64,000 bases of DNA, taken from positions 1 to 64,000 of the forward strand of contig NZ_FNOH01000012.1 in assembly GCF_900106535.1 (NCBI RefSeq), read 5' to 3'. A model generated the notes under the pieces. The model saw only the letters and a program-made list of their open reading frames with translations, was not told the origin of the DNA and did no database searches. Below are positions 54,058 through 64,000 of this stretch, piece after piece; position 1 is the first letter of the stretch, and each line of letters starts with the position of its first letter. Made by a program: the position numbers and the translations under genes. Source of the stretch: Myxococcus xanthus (GTDB lineage: Bacteria > Myxococcota > Myxococcia > Myxococcales > Myxococcaceae).

Positions 54058-55233
54058 TCAGCCCGCGTTGGCGGTGCCGCGCTCCTGGTGCCAAGCGGCC
54101 AGCACTTCCTTCTCGCGCTCGGCGGACAGGCCGGAGCGCGGCTTCGCTTGACGCTCGGGAGGCAGCGTCTTGAACCAGGCCACCGTGTCGCGAATCGTCT
54201 CCGACGCCGGACGGAACGTGATGCCCGCCGCCAGCGCCTTGGCGATGCTCACCTTGCCGATGCCACCCTCTTTCCCGTTGCGCGGCATCCAGGCGGGCAT
54301 GTCCGACCACGCCTCCACCTTGTGCTTCGTGAGGAAGTCGGTGTCCACCCACGTGAAGCGCGCGTCGCTGCCCAGGGTCGTCTTGTTCGCCTCCAGGAAG
54401 TCCCGCATCAGCAGGTCCTGACTGGGGCCGGTGGCGTTGAAGATGCCGGTGGTGCGGGCCTCCACGGAGCGGATGATGAACGCCGCCAGGTCCCGCGCGT
54501 CGATGAACTGCAGCGGGTCCACGCCGTCGCCGGGCGCCAACACCTCACCGCCACGCGCCACACGCAGCGGCCAGTAGGTGAAGCGGTCGGACGGGTCGTC
54601 CGGCCCGACAATGAGGCCCGGCCTCACGTTGAAGACGCGACCCGGCATGGCGGCCTCGGCGGCCTGCTCGCACAGCGCCTTCAGCGCGCCGTAGTGCTCC
54701 TCCACGTCTTCCGTCGTCGCGTCCTCCACCGTGGCCACGGTGGCCGTCTCGTCGAGCCCCTGCCGTGACAAATCCTTGTAGACGGAGATGGAGGACACGA
54801 AGGTGTAGTGCTGGACGTGAGGGGCCAGCAGCTCCGCGGAGGCGCGCACGACGCGCGGCACGTAGCCGGAGGTGTCCACCACCGCGTCCCACTTGCGGCC
54901 CTCCAGCGCCTTCAGGCCCTCGCCCTTGTTCGGGTCGCGGTCGCCCGTCAGCTTCTCCACGTCCGGGAAGAGGCCCGGCTTCGTCTTCCCCCGGTTGAAG
55001 AGCGTGACGGTGTGGCCGCGCGAGCGCGCGAACTCCACCAGCGCCGGCCCCAGGAACGCGGTGCCGCCCAGGATGAGGATGCGCAGCGGCGCGGCGGGCG
55101 CGGAGGACTGCTCCCCTTGCCCCTGGGTGGAAGACGCGGTGGTGCCGGACGTGCCCGTGGTGGCGCACCCCATGGCCCAGAGCGAGCCGACCGCGGCCGC
55201 TCCCTGAATCACACTCCTGCGAGACAGCGTCAT
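54058..55233 (-). CDS. Tat-exported lipoprotein NAD-dependent epimerase/dehydratase (SDR)
   Basis: A 391-residue extended SDR with an export signal. The N-terminus SRRSVIQGAAAVGSLWAMGC combines a twin-arginine motif with a lipobox Cys, then a ~25-residue Ser/Thr linker. The Rossmann domain opens ILILGGTAFLGPALVEFA (GGxxFLG). The usual YxxxK appears as EEHYGALKALCE, and FVSSISVY is the Ser region. Tat export fits a protein folded around its NAD(P) cofactor before transport. The substrate is unknown. The membrane carrier gene lies 46 bases upstream on the same strand. Confidence 0.85.
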   Translation of the reverse strand: MTLSRRSVIQGAAAVGSLWAMGCATTGTSGTTASSTQGQGEQSSAPAAPLRILILGGTAFLGPALVEFARSRGHTVTLFNRGKTKPGLFPDVEKLTGDRDPNKGEGLKALEGRKWDAVVDTSGYVPRVVRASAELLAPHVQHYTFVSSISVYKDLSRQGLDETATVATVEDATTEDVEEHYGALKALCEQAAEAAMPGRVFNVRPGLIVGPDDPSDRFTYWPLRVARGGEVLAPGDGVDPLQFIDARDLAAFIIRSVEARTTGIFNATGPSQDLLMRDFLEANKTTLGSDARFTWVDTDFLTKHKVEAWSDMPAWMPRNGKEGGIGKVSIAKALAAGITFRPASETIRDTVAWFKTLPPERQAKPRSGLSAEREKEVLAAWHQERGTANAG

Positions 55234-55279
55234 GCGGGATTCCTCCTGCGTGTGTGGACTGACTGCGTGTGGATGACCG

Positions 55280-56590
55280 CTAGCGGGCCGCGACTTCTTC
55301 GGACACCGGCGCCTCGGGCGCGGCGGCCGGCACCGGCTCCGCCTGCCTCCGCTGGTGGCGCGCGAGATACAGCGACACGCCCAGCCACAGCCCTGCCAGG
55401 GGCACCGCCGCCAGCGACAGGCCCGTCATGCCCAGGCCCAGCTTCGCGAGGCCCCCCTGGAGCCAGGCGCTCACCGTGTCGCTGCCGCGGTACACCACCG
55501 TGTCGATGAAGCTCTTCGACTTGTAGCGCGCCTCGCGGTCCACGGTGGTGAAGAGCACCTCGCGCGAGGGCCGCTCCAGCGCATAGTGGCTTGCGCCGCG
55601 CACCGCCTTGAACAGGATGAGCACGGTCAGCACCGGCATGGCGGCCATCCCCAGGAAGCCCAGGCCCGTCACCACCGGCGCCACGGCGAGCCCCGCCCCC
55701 AGCCCCAGCCAGGAGATGACACGCCCCGTGACGAGCGTCTGCAACCCCAGCGTCGCCAGTTGCACGTAGAAGTCGATGTCACCGAAGAGGGCGGTGCGGC
55801 TGGCCGCGTCGCTGCCAAGCGCGGCGACGAGCCGCACCTCCTGGAAGTAGAGGAACGTGGAGGTCGCCGCGTAGAGCAGCACCTGGAGCCCCAGCGCCAG
55901 CAGGAATGGCGACGTCACGATGAGCCGCAACCCCGCGAGCACGCCGCCGCCCACCGGGCCCTGCGCCGCCGCGGGCTGCTGCTGGACGTCCTGGGCCCAG
56001 CCGCTCAGCCGGCGCACACACTGTGCGCTCACCTCCAGCAACACCACCGAGATGAGGATGAGATTCACCGGGCCCACCGGCTCAGCGAGCCGCCCCACCA
56101 GGAAGGGCCCCACCAGCATGCCCGTGGTGCCGCCCGCGGCGATGAAGCCGAAGAGCCGCTTGCTCTGTCCGCTGGCGAAGACGTCCGCCATGAAGCTCCA
56201 GAAGATGGAGACGACGAACAGGTTGTAGACGCTCAACCAGACATAGAAGACGCGCGCCACCGTCTCCCGCGCCACCCCGAGCTTCAAGAGCACGAAGAAG
56301 CCCAGCAGGTTGAGCAGGAAGAAGCGGTAGATGCGAGGAATCACCACCCGCCGGGGCCAACGCGACACCAGGGCGGAAAAGGCAGGCACCGCCGCGAGCA
56401 TCACCAGGAAGGTGGCGGTGAAGAGCCAGTCCAACCCCTTCACGCTGCCCGCCGTGCCCATCTCGTTGCGGATGGGCCGGAGGATGGCATAGCCACACAT
56501 CAGCGTGAAGAAATACAGGAACGACCAGCGGACGGCGCCGACTTCCTCGTCCCGAACGTCCACGAATCGCCTGAGTATGGAGGAATTCAC
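55280..56590 (-). CDS. NTT/MFS-like membrane carrier
   Basis: A ~436-residue polytopic protein with about 11-12 helices. The start region SSILRRFVDVRDEEVGAVRWSF and YAILRPIRNEMG match MFS/ATP:ADP-antiporter-like proteins, and SIFWSFMADVFASGQSKRLFG is a conserved loop of that group. GTG 56590 (VNSSILRRF) fits the family N-terminus; ATG 56638 would add 16 residues. The tail (~430 onward) is Ala/Pro/Glu-rich and cytosolic. The transported compound is unknown. It is probably co-transcribed with the Tat-SDR gene. Confidence 0.82.
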   Translation of the reverse strand: MNSSILRRFVDVRDEEVGAVRWSFLYFFTLMCGYAILRPIRNEMGTAGSVKGLDWLFTATFLVMLAAVPAFSALVSRWPRRVVIPRIYRFFLLNLLGFFVLLKLGVARETVARVFYVWLSVYNLFVVSIFWSFMADVFASGQSKRLFGFIAAGGTTGMLVGPFLVGRLAEPVGPVNLILISVVLLEVSAQCVRRLSGWAQDVQQQPAAAQGPVGGGVLAGLRLIVTSPFLLALGLQVLLYAATSTFLYFQEVRLVAALGSDAASRTALFGDIDFYVQLATLGLQTLVTGRVISWLGLGAGLAVAPVVTGLGFLGMAAMPVLTVLILFKAVRGASHYALERPSREVLFTTVDREARYKSKSFIDTVVYRGSDTVSAWLQGGLAKLGLGMTGLSLAAVPLAGLWLGVSLYLARHQRRQAEPVPAAAPEAPVSEEVAAR

Positions 56591-56673
56591 GTGAGCGGCC
56601 CAACGAGGCCCCGGGCAACGTATTCCCAGGACCTCCATGATGGAACGAGCGCGGCGGGAAGATGTCGCAAGGA

Positions 56674-57978
56674 TTACGCGCCGGAAGAGAGGACCTCACG
56701 GAGCGCCGCCTCCACCCGGGGCAGCGCCTCCTCGATTTCCTTCACCGACGTGGCCCCCACCGACAGGCGGAACCAGCCCGTGTCCGCGTCCAGTCCGAAG
56801 GCCTGGAAGGGCACCACGCCCAGGTTCGCCTTCTCCAGCAGGAGCTTGCGGATGTCATTGTTGGAGCGCAGGCCCCCCTTGCCCACCAGGTCGAAGCGCA
56901 CCGACAGGTAGATGGCGCCCTGGGGCGCGATGTGCTGCACCGGCAGCCCCGCCTCGCGCATGCGCGTGAACCCCTTGTGCAAGGCCTCCAGCCGCGCTTC
57001 CACGGACTTGCGCATCCCCTCCAGGAAGGTCTCCGTCGCCGCCGTGTCGTCGAGGTAGCGCGCCACCGCGACCTGCTCCGCCTTGGGGGCCCAGGCGCCC
57101 ACGTGGCCGAGCACGTCCCGCATACGAGCGATGATGGTCGGCGGCCCCACGCCCCAGCCCACGCGCACGCCCGTGGCGGCGAAGGCCTTGGAGATGCCAT
57201 CCACGAACACCGTGTACGGCGCCACCTCCGGCACCAGCGACACCGGCGTGACGTGTCTGGCCGCGCCGAAGCTCAGCACCCAGTAAATCTGGTCGTACAT
57301 GAGGATGAGCGGCTTGCGGCCCTGCTTCTCGCGCTCGCGGTTCTCCGCGACGACGCGCTCGCAGATGGCGCCCAGCGCATCCGGCTCAATCATGGTGCCG
57401 GTGGGGTTGAGCGGGCTGCACAGGCACAAGAGACGCGCGGCGCCCAGGTGCGGCGCCAATTGCTCCACGGTGGGCATGAAGCCCCGCGCGGCGTCCGTCA
57501 CCACCACCGCGCTCTTCGCGTCCATCATGTGCGCGTAGTGGTTGTTGTTCCACGAAGGCACCGGGTAGACGACCGTCTCCCCTGCATCCAGCACGCTGCG
57601 GTACGTGCCGTAGATGATGGGCCGCGCGCCTCCCGCGATGACGATGCCCTCCAGCGGGTACTTCAGACCCAGCGAGCGCTCATAGAAGCGCTGCACGGCC
57701 TGACGAAGCTCCAGCACGCCATCCGCCGGCGGGTAGTTCGTCTCGCCCGCCTGGAGCGCGGCGGTGATGTGCTCCCGCAGCGGGTCGGGGATGGGGAACT
57801 CGCGCGGGTTGAAGTCGCCCACGGTGAGGTTGCACACCTTCTGGCCCTTGGCGATCCGCTCGCGAATCTCCGCCGCGATGCGGAGGATTTCGCTGCCGAC
57901 GATGCCACGCGCCATCGTTCCCACGGTGGCGTCGTCCTTGGAGGGGCGGGGAAGAGAGGTCAGGTCGAGGGGGGCCAT
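56674..57978 (-). CDS. class I/II PLP-dependent aminotransferase
   Basis: A 434-residue fold-type I aminotransferase. Landmarks: TNYPPADGVLELRQAV near the substrate site, PSWNNNHYAHM (aromatic stack), CSPLNPTGTM, ILMYDQIYWVL (Asp-x-x-Tyr), and the Schiff-base Lys in VFVDGISKAFAATGVRVGW. The family usually moves amino groups between aspartate or aromatic amino acids and keto acids. ATG 57978 (MAPLDLTSLPRPS) is preferred; the frame to 58056 has no counterpart. It is divergent from the AMIN-like lipoprotein gene. Confidence 0.9.
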   Translation of the reverse strand: MAPLDLTSLPRPSKDDATVGTMARGIVGSEILRIAAEIRERIAKGQKVCNLTVGDFNPREFPIPDPLREHITAALQAGETNYPPADGVLELRQAVQRFYERSLGLKYPLEGIVIAGGARPIIYGTYRSVLDAGETVVYPVPSWNNNHYAHMMDAKSAVVVTDAARGFMPTVEQLAPHLGAARLLCLCSPLNPTGTMIEPDALGAICERVVAENREREKQGRKPLILMYDQIYWVLSFGAARHVTPVSLVPEVAPYTVFVDGISKAFAATGVRVGWGVGPPTIIARMRDVLGHVGAWAPKAEQVAVARYLDDTAATETFLEGMRKSVEARLEALHKGFTRMREAGLPVQHIAPQGAIYLSVRFDLVGKGGLRSNNDIRKLLLEKANLGVVPFQAFGLDADTGWFRLSVGATSVKEIEEALPRVEAALREVLSSGA

Positions 57979-58251
57979 GGGAGCATGCTCTCCGGTTCGT
58001 GCGCGTTCGGGGGCCGCGCGGACGACTTGCGGCGCGGACGATAGTCGCGGCCCCACCGTCCTGTGTCATCCATTCGTGGTGACGGTGGCCCTCCGGGGCA
58101 ACCGGTCCTCCGTGGAAATTTCCAGCGCTCCCGGGGCCGTCCACGGGTGTTATCTTTGCCCGCTTTCCCTTCGTGACACTGGCCCCCGGGCCGCCGCCCG
58201 TGCGAGACGAGGGGCCGCAGTCCCGAACTCGCAGGCCCTGGCAGGAGGGGA

Positions 58252-58992
58252 ATGATGACGCGGTCCGGACGCAGGATGACGTCGCTGTGGTTGGCCGGGT
58301 GTCTGGCGTTCGCCGGGTGCTCCAAGAAGGAGGAACCCACCGCGGCGCCCACCGGCGCGCAGCCCCAGCCCGAGGTCCAAGCGCCGCCCACCTCGCCGCC
58401 CCTGGGCACCATTCCCCGCGAAGGCGAGGCCGCCGCCAAGCCACCCGTGCACACGGCCTCCATGGGTGATGAGGAAGTGGCCGGCGCGCCTCCAAGTGAG
58501 ACAGAGCCGCCTTCGGACGCCCCCACGGGAGACGCTCCCGCCGAGGACCCGAAGAACCGCGAGTGGACCACCACCCCGGTGTCGATGAAGCGGCGCCCGG
58601 CCCAGTCGGTGACGCTGCGCTCGGTGCGCGCTGGCACACATGCCGACTTCGACCGCGTGGTGTTCGAGTTCGACGGGCCGCAGGTCCCCGGCTACCAGCT
58701 CCAGTACGTGGACAAGCCCATCATCCAGTGTGGCTCCGGGGACGAGACGCCGCTGGCCGGCAAGGGCTTCCTCCAAGTCATGCTGACACCCGCGCGTGGC
58801 CATGACGACCAGGGCCGGGCCACCGTGGCCGCGCTGGAGATGAAGCCCAAGCTGCCCACCTTGCTGGAGCTGGTGCGCACGTGTGACTTCGAGGCCGAGG
58901 TGACGTGGGTGCTGGGAAACAAGGCCCCCACCGACTTCCGCGTCATGGAGCTGCGCGACCCCACTCGCCTCGTGGTGGACGTGAAGCACTGA
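58252..58992 (+). CDS. lipoprotein with AMIN-like domain
   Basis: A 246-residue lipoprotein. AGGAGGGG lies before twin ATGs at 58252 and 58255, the latter with better spacing. The signal peptide has lipobox FAGC. A Pro/Glu/Ala-rich spacer (~25-105) precedes a C-terminal domain with FDRVVFEFDGPQVPGYQLQYV and ending LRDPTRLVVDVKH, the pattern of AMIN-like domains. These may bind envelope polymers. It is convergent with malQ, 11 bases apart. Confidence 0.82.
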   Translation: MMTRSGRRMTSLWLAGCLAFAGCSKKEEPTAAPTGAQPQPEVQAPPTSPPLGTIPREGEAAAKPPVHTASMGDEEVAGAPPSETEPPSDAPTGDAPAEDPKNREWTTTPVSMKRRPAQSVTLRSVRAGTHADFDRVVFEFDGPQVPGYQLQYVDKPIIQCGSGDETPLAGKGFLQVMLTPARGHDDQGRATVAALEMKPKLPTLLELVRTCDFEAEVTWVLGNKAPTDFRVMELRDPTRLVVDVKH

Positions 58993-59003
58993 GGGCCCAC
59001 GCG

Positions 59004-60968
59004 TCACCCGGCCCGCAGCTCGCGGGCCAGCGTGTCCAGTCCTTCCAGCAAGCGCTGGTGCCGCGCGCGCGCCGGAGCACCCTGCGCCCGCAGCGCCATG
59101 GCGAGCGCCGCGGGCAGGTTCACCGCGGCGTCTCCCTTCAACCGCTCGCGGTACTCCCGCGCCCAGTCCTGGGGCACGCGCAGGGACCAGTTGCGCTCAT
59201 CCACCGTGCCAGGTGCGTTGTACGTCTCCGGCATCCCGAGCAGGTCGGTGAAGAACATCATCACGTTGCGCGCGCGGCTGGCGAACAGGTCCGCCACCTT
59301 CGCCTGCGCCAACCGTCCCGGGCTCGTGGACAGCTCGCGCGCGAAGGCCTCGCGCTCCGAGGGCTCGGGGCACAAGCGCGCGGCCAGGTACTCCGCCTGA
59401 GCGTGCAGCGTGCCCTTCCATTGCCAGTCCGCCACCAGGCGCCACAGGGACTTCGTGTCGTGGTTGCCCACCATCACCCAGTCCTCCAGGCCCACGTTCT
59501 CACTGCGGTACACGTCCGACGGGTTGTGCAGGTCCGCCTTCTGCGTCACGCGGAAGCGGCCCAGGCCGTACTGCGCCAGCACGCGCTCCAACGGGTACGG
59601 CAGCGTGCTGAGCACCTCCGCGAGCAAGTCACCCACTTGCCGCCCGTTGCGCCGGGACGCCTCCACCACCGTGTCGAAGAGGACGCTGTAGCGGCGCACC
59701 TGTTCGGGCGTGAGGTCCTTCACCCAGCGGTCCGCGTAGCGCGGCACGGCGCGGTCCACCTGCTCCGGGCGCACGAGCGCGAAGTGCGCCAGCTCCGGGT
59801 GGTCCGGCAGGTCCGGTGACGAGAAGAGCCGCGCGCCATGTTGTACGGACCACAGCGCGTCCGGCAGGTCCGCGCGGTACACCCACGGGCACACCAGCCC
59901 GTGCGGATGGTCCAGCCGCAGCCCGTCGTATTCACCGAGCATCTTGTCCATGCGCGCGTTCATGAAGCGCAGCACGGGCCCATTGCGGCTCCCGGCGTTC
60001 GTCCCGGCGTCGTCCGGTTCGAAGTACTGCTCCGGGTCCATCACCGGATAGTTCCACGGCTGGCCGTCCGGGTTCGTCCTGCTGGGCGGCGCGCCCATGA
60101 GGTAGGTGCGCAGGAAGAGGCCCTGCCATGCCCACGCGTCGCGCGGCGACAGGCCAATCTGGAGGTCGCCGTACAGCTTCAACCGCCATGCGCCCACGCG
60201 CTCGCGCAGGCCGTGGTGCTGCGCATGAACCAGGAACTGACAGAAGGCGTAGCGCTCCAGCGTGTCCGCGTAGCGCAGCTCCAGTTGCGTCAGGCGCGCG
60301 ACGGCCGCCGCTTCCTCCTCTGGACGGGGGTTCCACAATCGCCCGTCCAGCGAGTCCGCCCAGCGCCGCCAGTCCGGTTCGCGCTTCTCCTCGCACAGCA
60401 CGTCGAAGAGGGCATCCCGCACCAGCCAGGCCCGGTGCTGCTGACGAAAGGTGTCGAAGCGCGAAGCCAGTGCCCGAATGGACGGAGCGGCGTCCGGCGC
60501 CGCACGCTTCTTTTGGAAGGTGCGCCACGCTTCGTTCAGCAGGGTGGTCTGCACGCGGAAGGCGTGACGGAAGCGCTCCCCGGGGGGCAGCGCCGAAGGG
60601 CGGCTGGCGGCGAGCTGCGCCACCCGGCCCGGTGGCAACAGCGCGCCCCAGGGCTCGGGGGCCTCCAGCGGCGCGAGCGCCACGTTGAGGAGGTTTCGCG
60701 AGAAGAGCGTGCCGTCATACGGCGAGGCGTTGAACTCCGTCACCTGCCCCTGCGGCCCCAGTTGGATGCCGTTGAAGCCCAGCTCCCGGGCGAACGCGAG
60801 GAAGCGCGCCGCCCCTTCCGAGTACGGCGAGCCCCAGCCCGTGTCCTCATCTGGAAGGCTGGGGAAACTCGGGTCGTGGATGCTGAGCACCCAGTTGCGG
60901 ACGTCGAGCGCGGCCAGGGCTTCGGTGACGAGTCGGTGGTGATTTTCAGGCAGCAAGGCGCGAGACAT
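59004..60968 (-). CDS. malQ: 4-alpha-glucanotransferase (GH77)
   Basis: A 654-residue GH77-like enzyme that moves glucan segments between maltodextrins. Typical segments: FARELGFNGIQLGPQG, ASPYDGTLFSRN, MGAPPSRTNPDGQPWNYPVMDP (GAPPD..GQ.W..P-like), MLGEYDGLRLDHPHGLV (nucleophile Asp region) and WVMVGNHDTKSLW. It has an expanded helical insert (~130-290) and unusual changes such as GAPPSRTN for GAPPD, so it is somewhat divergent. With TreZ it points to active glycogen/trehalose turnover. It lies 84 bases upstream of the RND gene end. Confidence 0.88.
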   Translation of the reverse strand: MSRALLPENHHRLVTEALAALDVRNWVLSIHDPSFPSLPDEDTGWGSPYSEGAARFLAFARELGFNGIQLGPQGQVTEFNASPYDGTLFSRNLLNVALAPLEAPEPWGALLPPGRVAQLAASRPSALPPGERFRHAFRVQTTLLNEAWRTFQKKRAAPDAAPSIRALASRFDTFRQQHRAWLVRDALFDVLCEEKREPDWRRWADSLDGRLWNPRPEEEAAAVARLTQLELRYADTLERYAFCQFLVHAQHHGLRERVGAWRLKLYGDLQIGLSPRDAWAWQGLFLRTYLMGAPPSRTNPDGQPWNYPVMDPEQYFEPDDAGTNAGSRNGPVLRFMNARMDKMLGEYDGLRLDHPHGLVCPWVYRADLPDALWSVQHGARLFSSPDLPDHPELAHFALVRPEQVDRAVPRYADRWVKDLTPEQVRRYSVLFDTVVEASRRNGRQVGDLLAEVLSTLPYPLERVLAQYGLGRFRVTQKADLHNPSDVYRSENVGLEDWVMVGNHDTKSLWRLVADWQWKGTLHAQAEYLAARLCPEPSEREAFARELSTSPGRLAQAKVADLFASRARNVMMFFTDLLGMPETYNAPGTVDERNWSLRVPQDWAREYRERLKGDAAVNLPAALAMALRAQGAPARARHQRLLEGLDTLARELRAG

Positions 60969-61052
60969 GGCGGAAGGGGCTGACCCTACGGCCCCTGGTG
61001 CGATGCGCCAACCGTCCTGTCGTCCCGAACCCGCCCGTTCGTTGCCGAGCCC

Positions 61053-64000
61053 TCAATCGTGCCGCGCCTGAGGGGCGGGCCGGGGCTCTCCACGGCCGCC
61101 GCCTCCGCCCGGAACGTGAGGCCGCTGTTCGGGAGGCTTCATCCGGAAGAGCTTGCGCAGCATGCGCGTGGACCATGTCCGGCCGTCCACCAGGATTTCG
61201 TACACCGTGGGAATCACCAGCAGTGTCAGCAGCGTGGACGTCAGCGTGCCGCCAATCACCGCGCGTCCCAGCGGCGCGCGGAAGTCGCCGCCCTCACCCG
61301 CGCCGATGGCCACCGGCACCATGCCCGCCACCAGCGCGAAGGTCGTCATGATGATGGGGCGCAGACGGATGCGGCCCGCTTCGATGAGCGCCTCGCGCAG
61401 AGGCATGCCCTTCTCGTGCGACCACTTGGCGAAGTCGATGAGGAGGATGGCGTTCTTCGCGACGATTCCCATCAGCAGCATGATGCCGATGAGGCTCATG
61501 AGGTTGAGCGTGTCACCGGTGATGAGCAGCGCCAGCACCACGCCGATGAGCGACAGCGGCAGCGAGATGAGGATGGCCAGCGGGTCCAGGAAGGAGCCGA
61601 ACTGGATGACCAGGATGAGGTACATCAGCATCAGCGCCATGCCGAGCGCGATGAACACGCGCATGAACACCTCGGCCTGGTCCGCGGACTCGCCGCCCGT
61701 CGTCAGCATGTAGCCCGGCGGCAGCTTCACGCCGTCCAGCCGCTTCTCGATGTCCGCGCCCACCTCCGACAACGAGCGCCCCTGCACGTTCGCCTGGACG
61801 TTGATGACGCGCTCACGGTTCAAGTGCGTTACCTGCGCCGGACCCAACGTTTGACGGATGTCCGCCACCTGCCCCAGCGGCACCAGCCGGGGCGGCCCGC
61901 TCGCCGCGCCTACGGAGATGGGCAACTGCGACAAGTCATTGGGGTTGTCACGCGCACCCGGAGCCAGCCGCACCATGACGTCTCGCGTCTCCCCGATGGG
62001 GTCCACCCAGTCCCCCACGTCCAGGCCCGCGAAGGCCGGCCGCAGCACCTGGGCCACCTGCCCCACCGTCACGCCCAACTGTCCGGCGAGCCCGCGGTTT
62101 AGCTCCACCTCCAGCTCCGGCTTCTGCCCTCGCGTGGACAGGCCCACGTCCACCGCGCCGGCTACCTGCTCCACTTCCTTCTGGACCTGCTGCGCTAGCT
62201 GCGTGAGCACCCGCTGGTCCGGACCGCGCAGCTCGTACTGGAGCTGCTTGAAGGCCCCACCGAAGCCCGAGGTGAAGACGGAGACGGTGGCACCGCCGAT
62301 GCGCTTCATCTCCTCGCGGAACTGGACGCCCAATGCGTCCTGGCTCATGTCGCGCTCCGCCTTCGGCTTGAGCCGCACGTACACCAGGGCCTGGTCCACG
62401 CCGGGCGCGCTGAGCGCCAGGGGCACGCCGATGGTCGCGTAGGTGTAGTCCACCTCCGGGTGGGCGCGCAGGGTACGCGTCACCTCGTCCACCTTGCGCC
62501 GCGTGTACTCCAGGCTGGAGCCTGGGGGCGTCTCCACCAACAGCTCCACCTCCGCGCGGTCGCTCACCGGCACGAAGCCGGCGCCGCCCACGGTGCCCTG
62601 GAGCACCAGCGCGCCCACCAGCGAGCCCACCGCCACCAGCACCATCACCAGCCGGTGGTCCAGCGCCCAGGCGATGACGTGCTTGTAGCGCTCCGCCTGC
62701 CGGTCGAACCAGGCGTTGAAGCGATTCAGCGTCCGGGTGATGAAGCCCGGGTTCTGCTTCCTGGGCGGCTCCGGCCAGTACGCGCTCAGCATCGGGTCCA
62801 GCGAGAAGGACACGAACAGCGACACCAGCACCGCGCAGGCGATGGTGAGGGCGAAGGGCTTGAACCACTGGCCGGCCACGCCGTACATGAAGGCCACAGG
62901 CACGAATACGGCGACGATGGAGAAGGTGGTCGCCGAAACCGCGAGACCGATTTCCGAGGTGCCCTCGCGCGACGCCGTGTAGTGGTCCTTCCCCATCTCC
63001 ACGTGGCGGACGATGTTCTCTCGCACGACGATGGCGTCGTCGATGAGAATGCCGATGGCCAGCGTCAGGCCCAAGAGCGACATGGTGTTGAGCGTGAAGC
63101 CGAAGGCCCACACGCTGATGAAGGACGCCAGCACGCTCACCGGCAACGCCAGGCCGGTGATGACGGTGGAGCGCCACGAGTTGAGAAAGACGAAGACGAC
63201 CAGCACCGTGAGCAGCGCGCCTTCCACCAGCGCGGACTGCACGTTGTGCACGGCGTTCTCCACGCGGACGCCGGCGTCGCGCACGATTTCGAGCTTCACG
63301 CCCGCGGGGAGCCGCTGCTGGAGCGCGTGCACCCGCTCACGCACCGCGTCCGCGACCTCGGTGGTGCTGTAGCCACGGGCCTTGAGCACGTCGATGCCCA
63401 CCGCCTGGGCGCCGTTGAAGAGTGCCAGTGTGCGCGGCTCCTCGGCGCCGACGAAGACATCCGCCACCTGCTCCAGGCGGATGGCCCGACCGTTGCGCGA
63501 GGCCACCACCATGGTCCGGAAGTCCTCCACCTTCTCCAGTCGGCCCTTGAGGCGGATGGACTCCTCCGTCAGCGGCGCGTTGATGCGGCCCACCGGCGCC
63601 GCCAGGTTCTGCGCCTGGAGCGCCGCCACCACCTCCGCCACCGACAAGCCCGCGGCCTGGAGCGCCTCCGGCTTGAGCTGCACCGTCATCTCCCGCGCCA
63701 CGTCACCGACGACTTCCGCCTGGGCGACGCCGGGCACCGAGCGCAGCTCGCCCACCACCGTCGGGTCCGCCACCAGCGACAGCGCCGCGACGTCCAGTCC
63801 TTCCGAGGTGAGCGTTAGCGACACGATGGGCTGGTCCGCCGGGTCGAAGCGCGTGAGGATGGGCTCCTCCATCTCCTGTGGCAGGTCCGCGCGCTTGCTG
63901 GAGATGGCGTCCCGGATGTCTTGCGTCGCTTCCTGGATGTCCTTCTCGAAGTCGAAGAACACCGTGAAGGACGCCAGGCCGTCGGTGGCGATGGACGTCG
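61053..64000 (-). CDS. RND efflux transporter permease (HAE1/AcrB-like), partial
   Basis: About 980 residues of an inner-membrane RND pump; the N-terminus lies beyond the window and the frame is open to 64000. Visible parts run from the first porter domain ([21 protein letters not shown]) through TM2-6, with the proton-relay Asp pair in [17 protein letters not shown], to the second porter half and TM8-12 ([35 protein letters not shown]). The C-terminal tail is Pro/Gly/Arg-rich. It should export drugs or lipids using the proton gradient with an adaptor and outer-membrane channel, presumably encoded upstream. Confidence 0.94.
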   Translation of the reverse strand, partial: TSIATDGLASFTVFFDFEKDIQEATQDIRDAISSKRADLPQEMEEPILTRFDPADQPIVSLTLTSEGLDVAALSLVADPTVVGELRSVPGVAQAEVVGDVAREMTVQLKPEALQAAGLSVAEVVAALQAQNLAAPVGRINAPLTEESIRLKGRLEKVEDFRTMVVASRNGRAIRLEQVADVFVGAEEPRTLALFNGAQAVGIDVLKARGYSTTEVADAVRERVHALQQRLPAGVKLEIVRDAGVRVENAVHNVQSALVEGALLTVLVVFVFLNSWRSTVITGLALPVSVLASFISVWAFGFTLNTMSLLGLTLAIGILIDDAIVVRENIVRHVEMGKDHYTASREGTSEIGLAVSATTFSIVAVFVPVAFMYGVAGQWFKPFALTIACAVLVSLFVSFSLDPMLSAYWPEPPRKQNPGFITRTLNRFNAWFDRQAERYKHVIAWALDHRLVMVLVAVGSLVGALVLQGTVGGAGFVPVSDRAEVELLVETPPGSSLEYTRRKVDEVTRTLRAHPEVDYTYATIGVPLALSAPGVDQALVYVRLKPKAERDMSQDALGVQFREEMKRIGGATVSVFTSGFGGAFKQLQYELRGPDQRVLTQLAQQVQKEVEQVAGAVDVGLSTRGQKPELEVELNRGLAGQLGVTVGQVAQVLRPAFAGLDVGDWVDPIGETRDVMVRLAPGARDNPNDLSQLPISVGAASGPPRLVPLGQVADIRQTLGPAQVTHLNRERVINVQANVQGRSLSEVGADIEKRLDGVKLPPGYMLTTGGESADQAEVFMRVFIALGMALMLMYLILVIQFGSFLDPLAILISLPLSLIGVVLALLITGDTLNLMSLIGIMLLMGIVAKNAILLIDFAKWSHEKGMPLREALIEAGRIRLRPIIMTTFALVAGMVPVAIGAGEGGDFRAPLGRAVIGGTLTSTLLTLLVIPTVYEILVDGRTWSTRMLRKLFRMKPPEQRPHVPGGGGGRGEPRPAPQARHD

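Noticed and set aside
61053-63962. Complete RND protein starting at 63962
   Set aside because: The apparent start is a GTG valine inside the first porter domain; the frame continues to the window edge, so the gene is partial.

Overview
The window is GC-rich, gene-dense chromosomal DNA that looks myxobacterial, probably Myxococcus or a close relative. It carries a DUF2378/TIGR02265 protein (a family expanded in myxobacteria), a Ser/Thr kinase with a PEGA domain, many lipoproteins and secreted hydrolases, and TreZ and MalQ for trehalose and glycogen metabolism. These are family recognitions made by eye; no database search was possible. I found no rRNA, tRNA, CRISPR array, transposase, integrase or prophage.

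Layout. 0-9.2 kb, minus strand: an ArsC-like reductase, an anchored coiled-coil protein, a PAS histidine kinase, and an envelope cluster (SNase-like lipoprotein, lamin-tail lipoprotein, helix-hairpin-helix protein with a barrel-like C-terminus). 9.2-20.5 kb: esterase, DUF2378, ATP-grasp, LysM/cysteine-protease-like protein, OprO/P-type porin, HtpX, a VanY-like peptidase, EttA, DUF2834 and a cupin. 20.6-29.4 kb, plus strand: a MocR regulator, a metallophosphoesterase resembling eukaryotic lariat-debranching enzyme Dbr1, an ABC exporter, a Ser/Thr kinase, and a run of two HEAT-repeat proteins plus an M23-like peptidase. 30.2-35.0 kb: a candidate RiPP locus. 35-46.4 kb: M20 peptidase, discoidin-domain protein, TreZ, ClpX-like ATPase, DUF5335, M57 protease, cardiolipin synthase and an MBL-fold protein. 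46.6-51.4 kb: one gene fusing topoisomerase III to RecQ. 51.7-64 kb: small and large unknown proteins, a Tat-lipoprotein SDR, an NTT/MFS-like carrier, an aminotransferase, an AMIN-like lipoprotein, MalQ and an RND pump that runs off the window.

The best candidate for an undescribed system is the RiPP locus. It holds two paralogous JmjC/cupin proteins (one with an intact HxD...H metal triad, one that has lost it), a 47-residue lysine-rich precursor ending in a Ser/Thr/Cys-containing core, an intrinsic terminator that would favour precursor over enzyme, and a LanM-type dehydratase with no LanC cyclase domain. Next come the TopoIII-RecQ fusion, a single-chain counterpart of the RecQ/Top3 pairing in dissolvasomes, and the bacterial Dbr1-like protein, notable because myxobacteria make 2',5'-branched msDNA.

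Starts were chosen from ribosome-binding sites, signal peptides and family N-termini, and several are uncertain by tens of codons.
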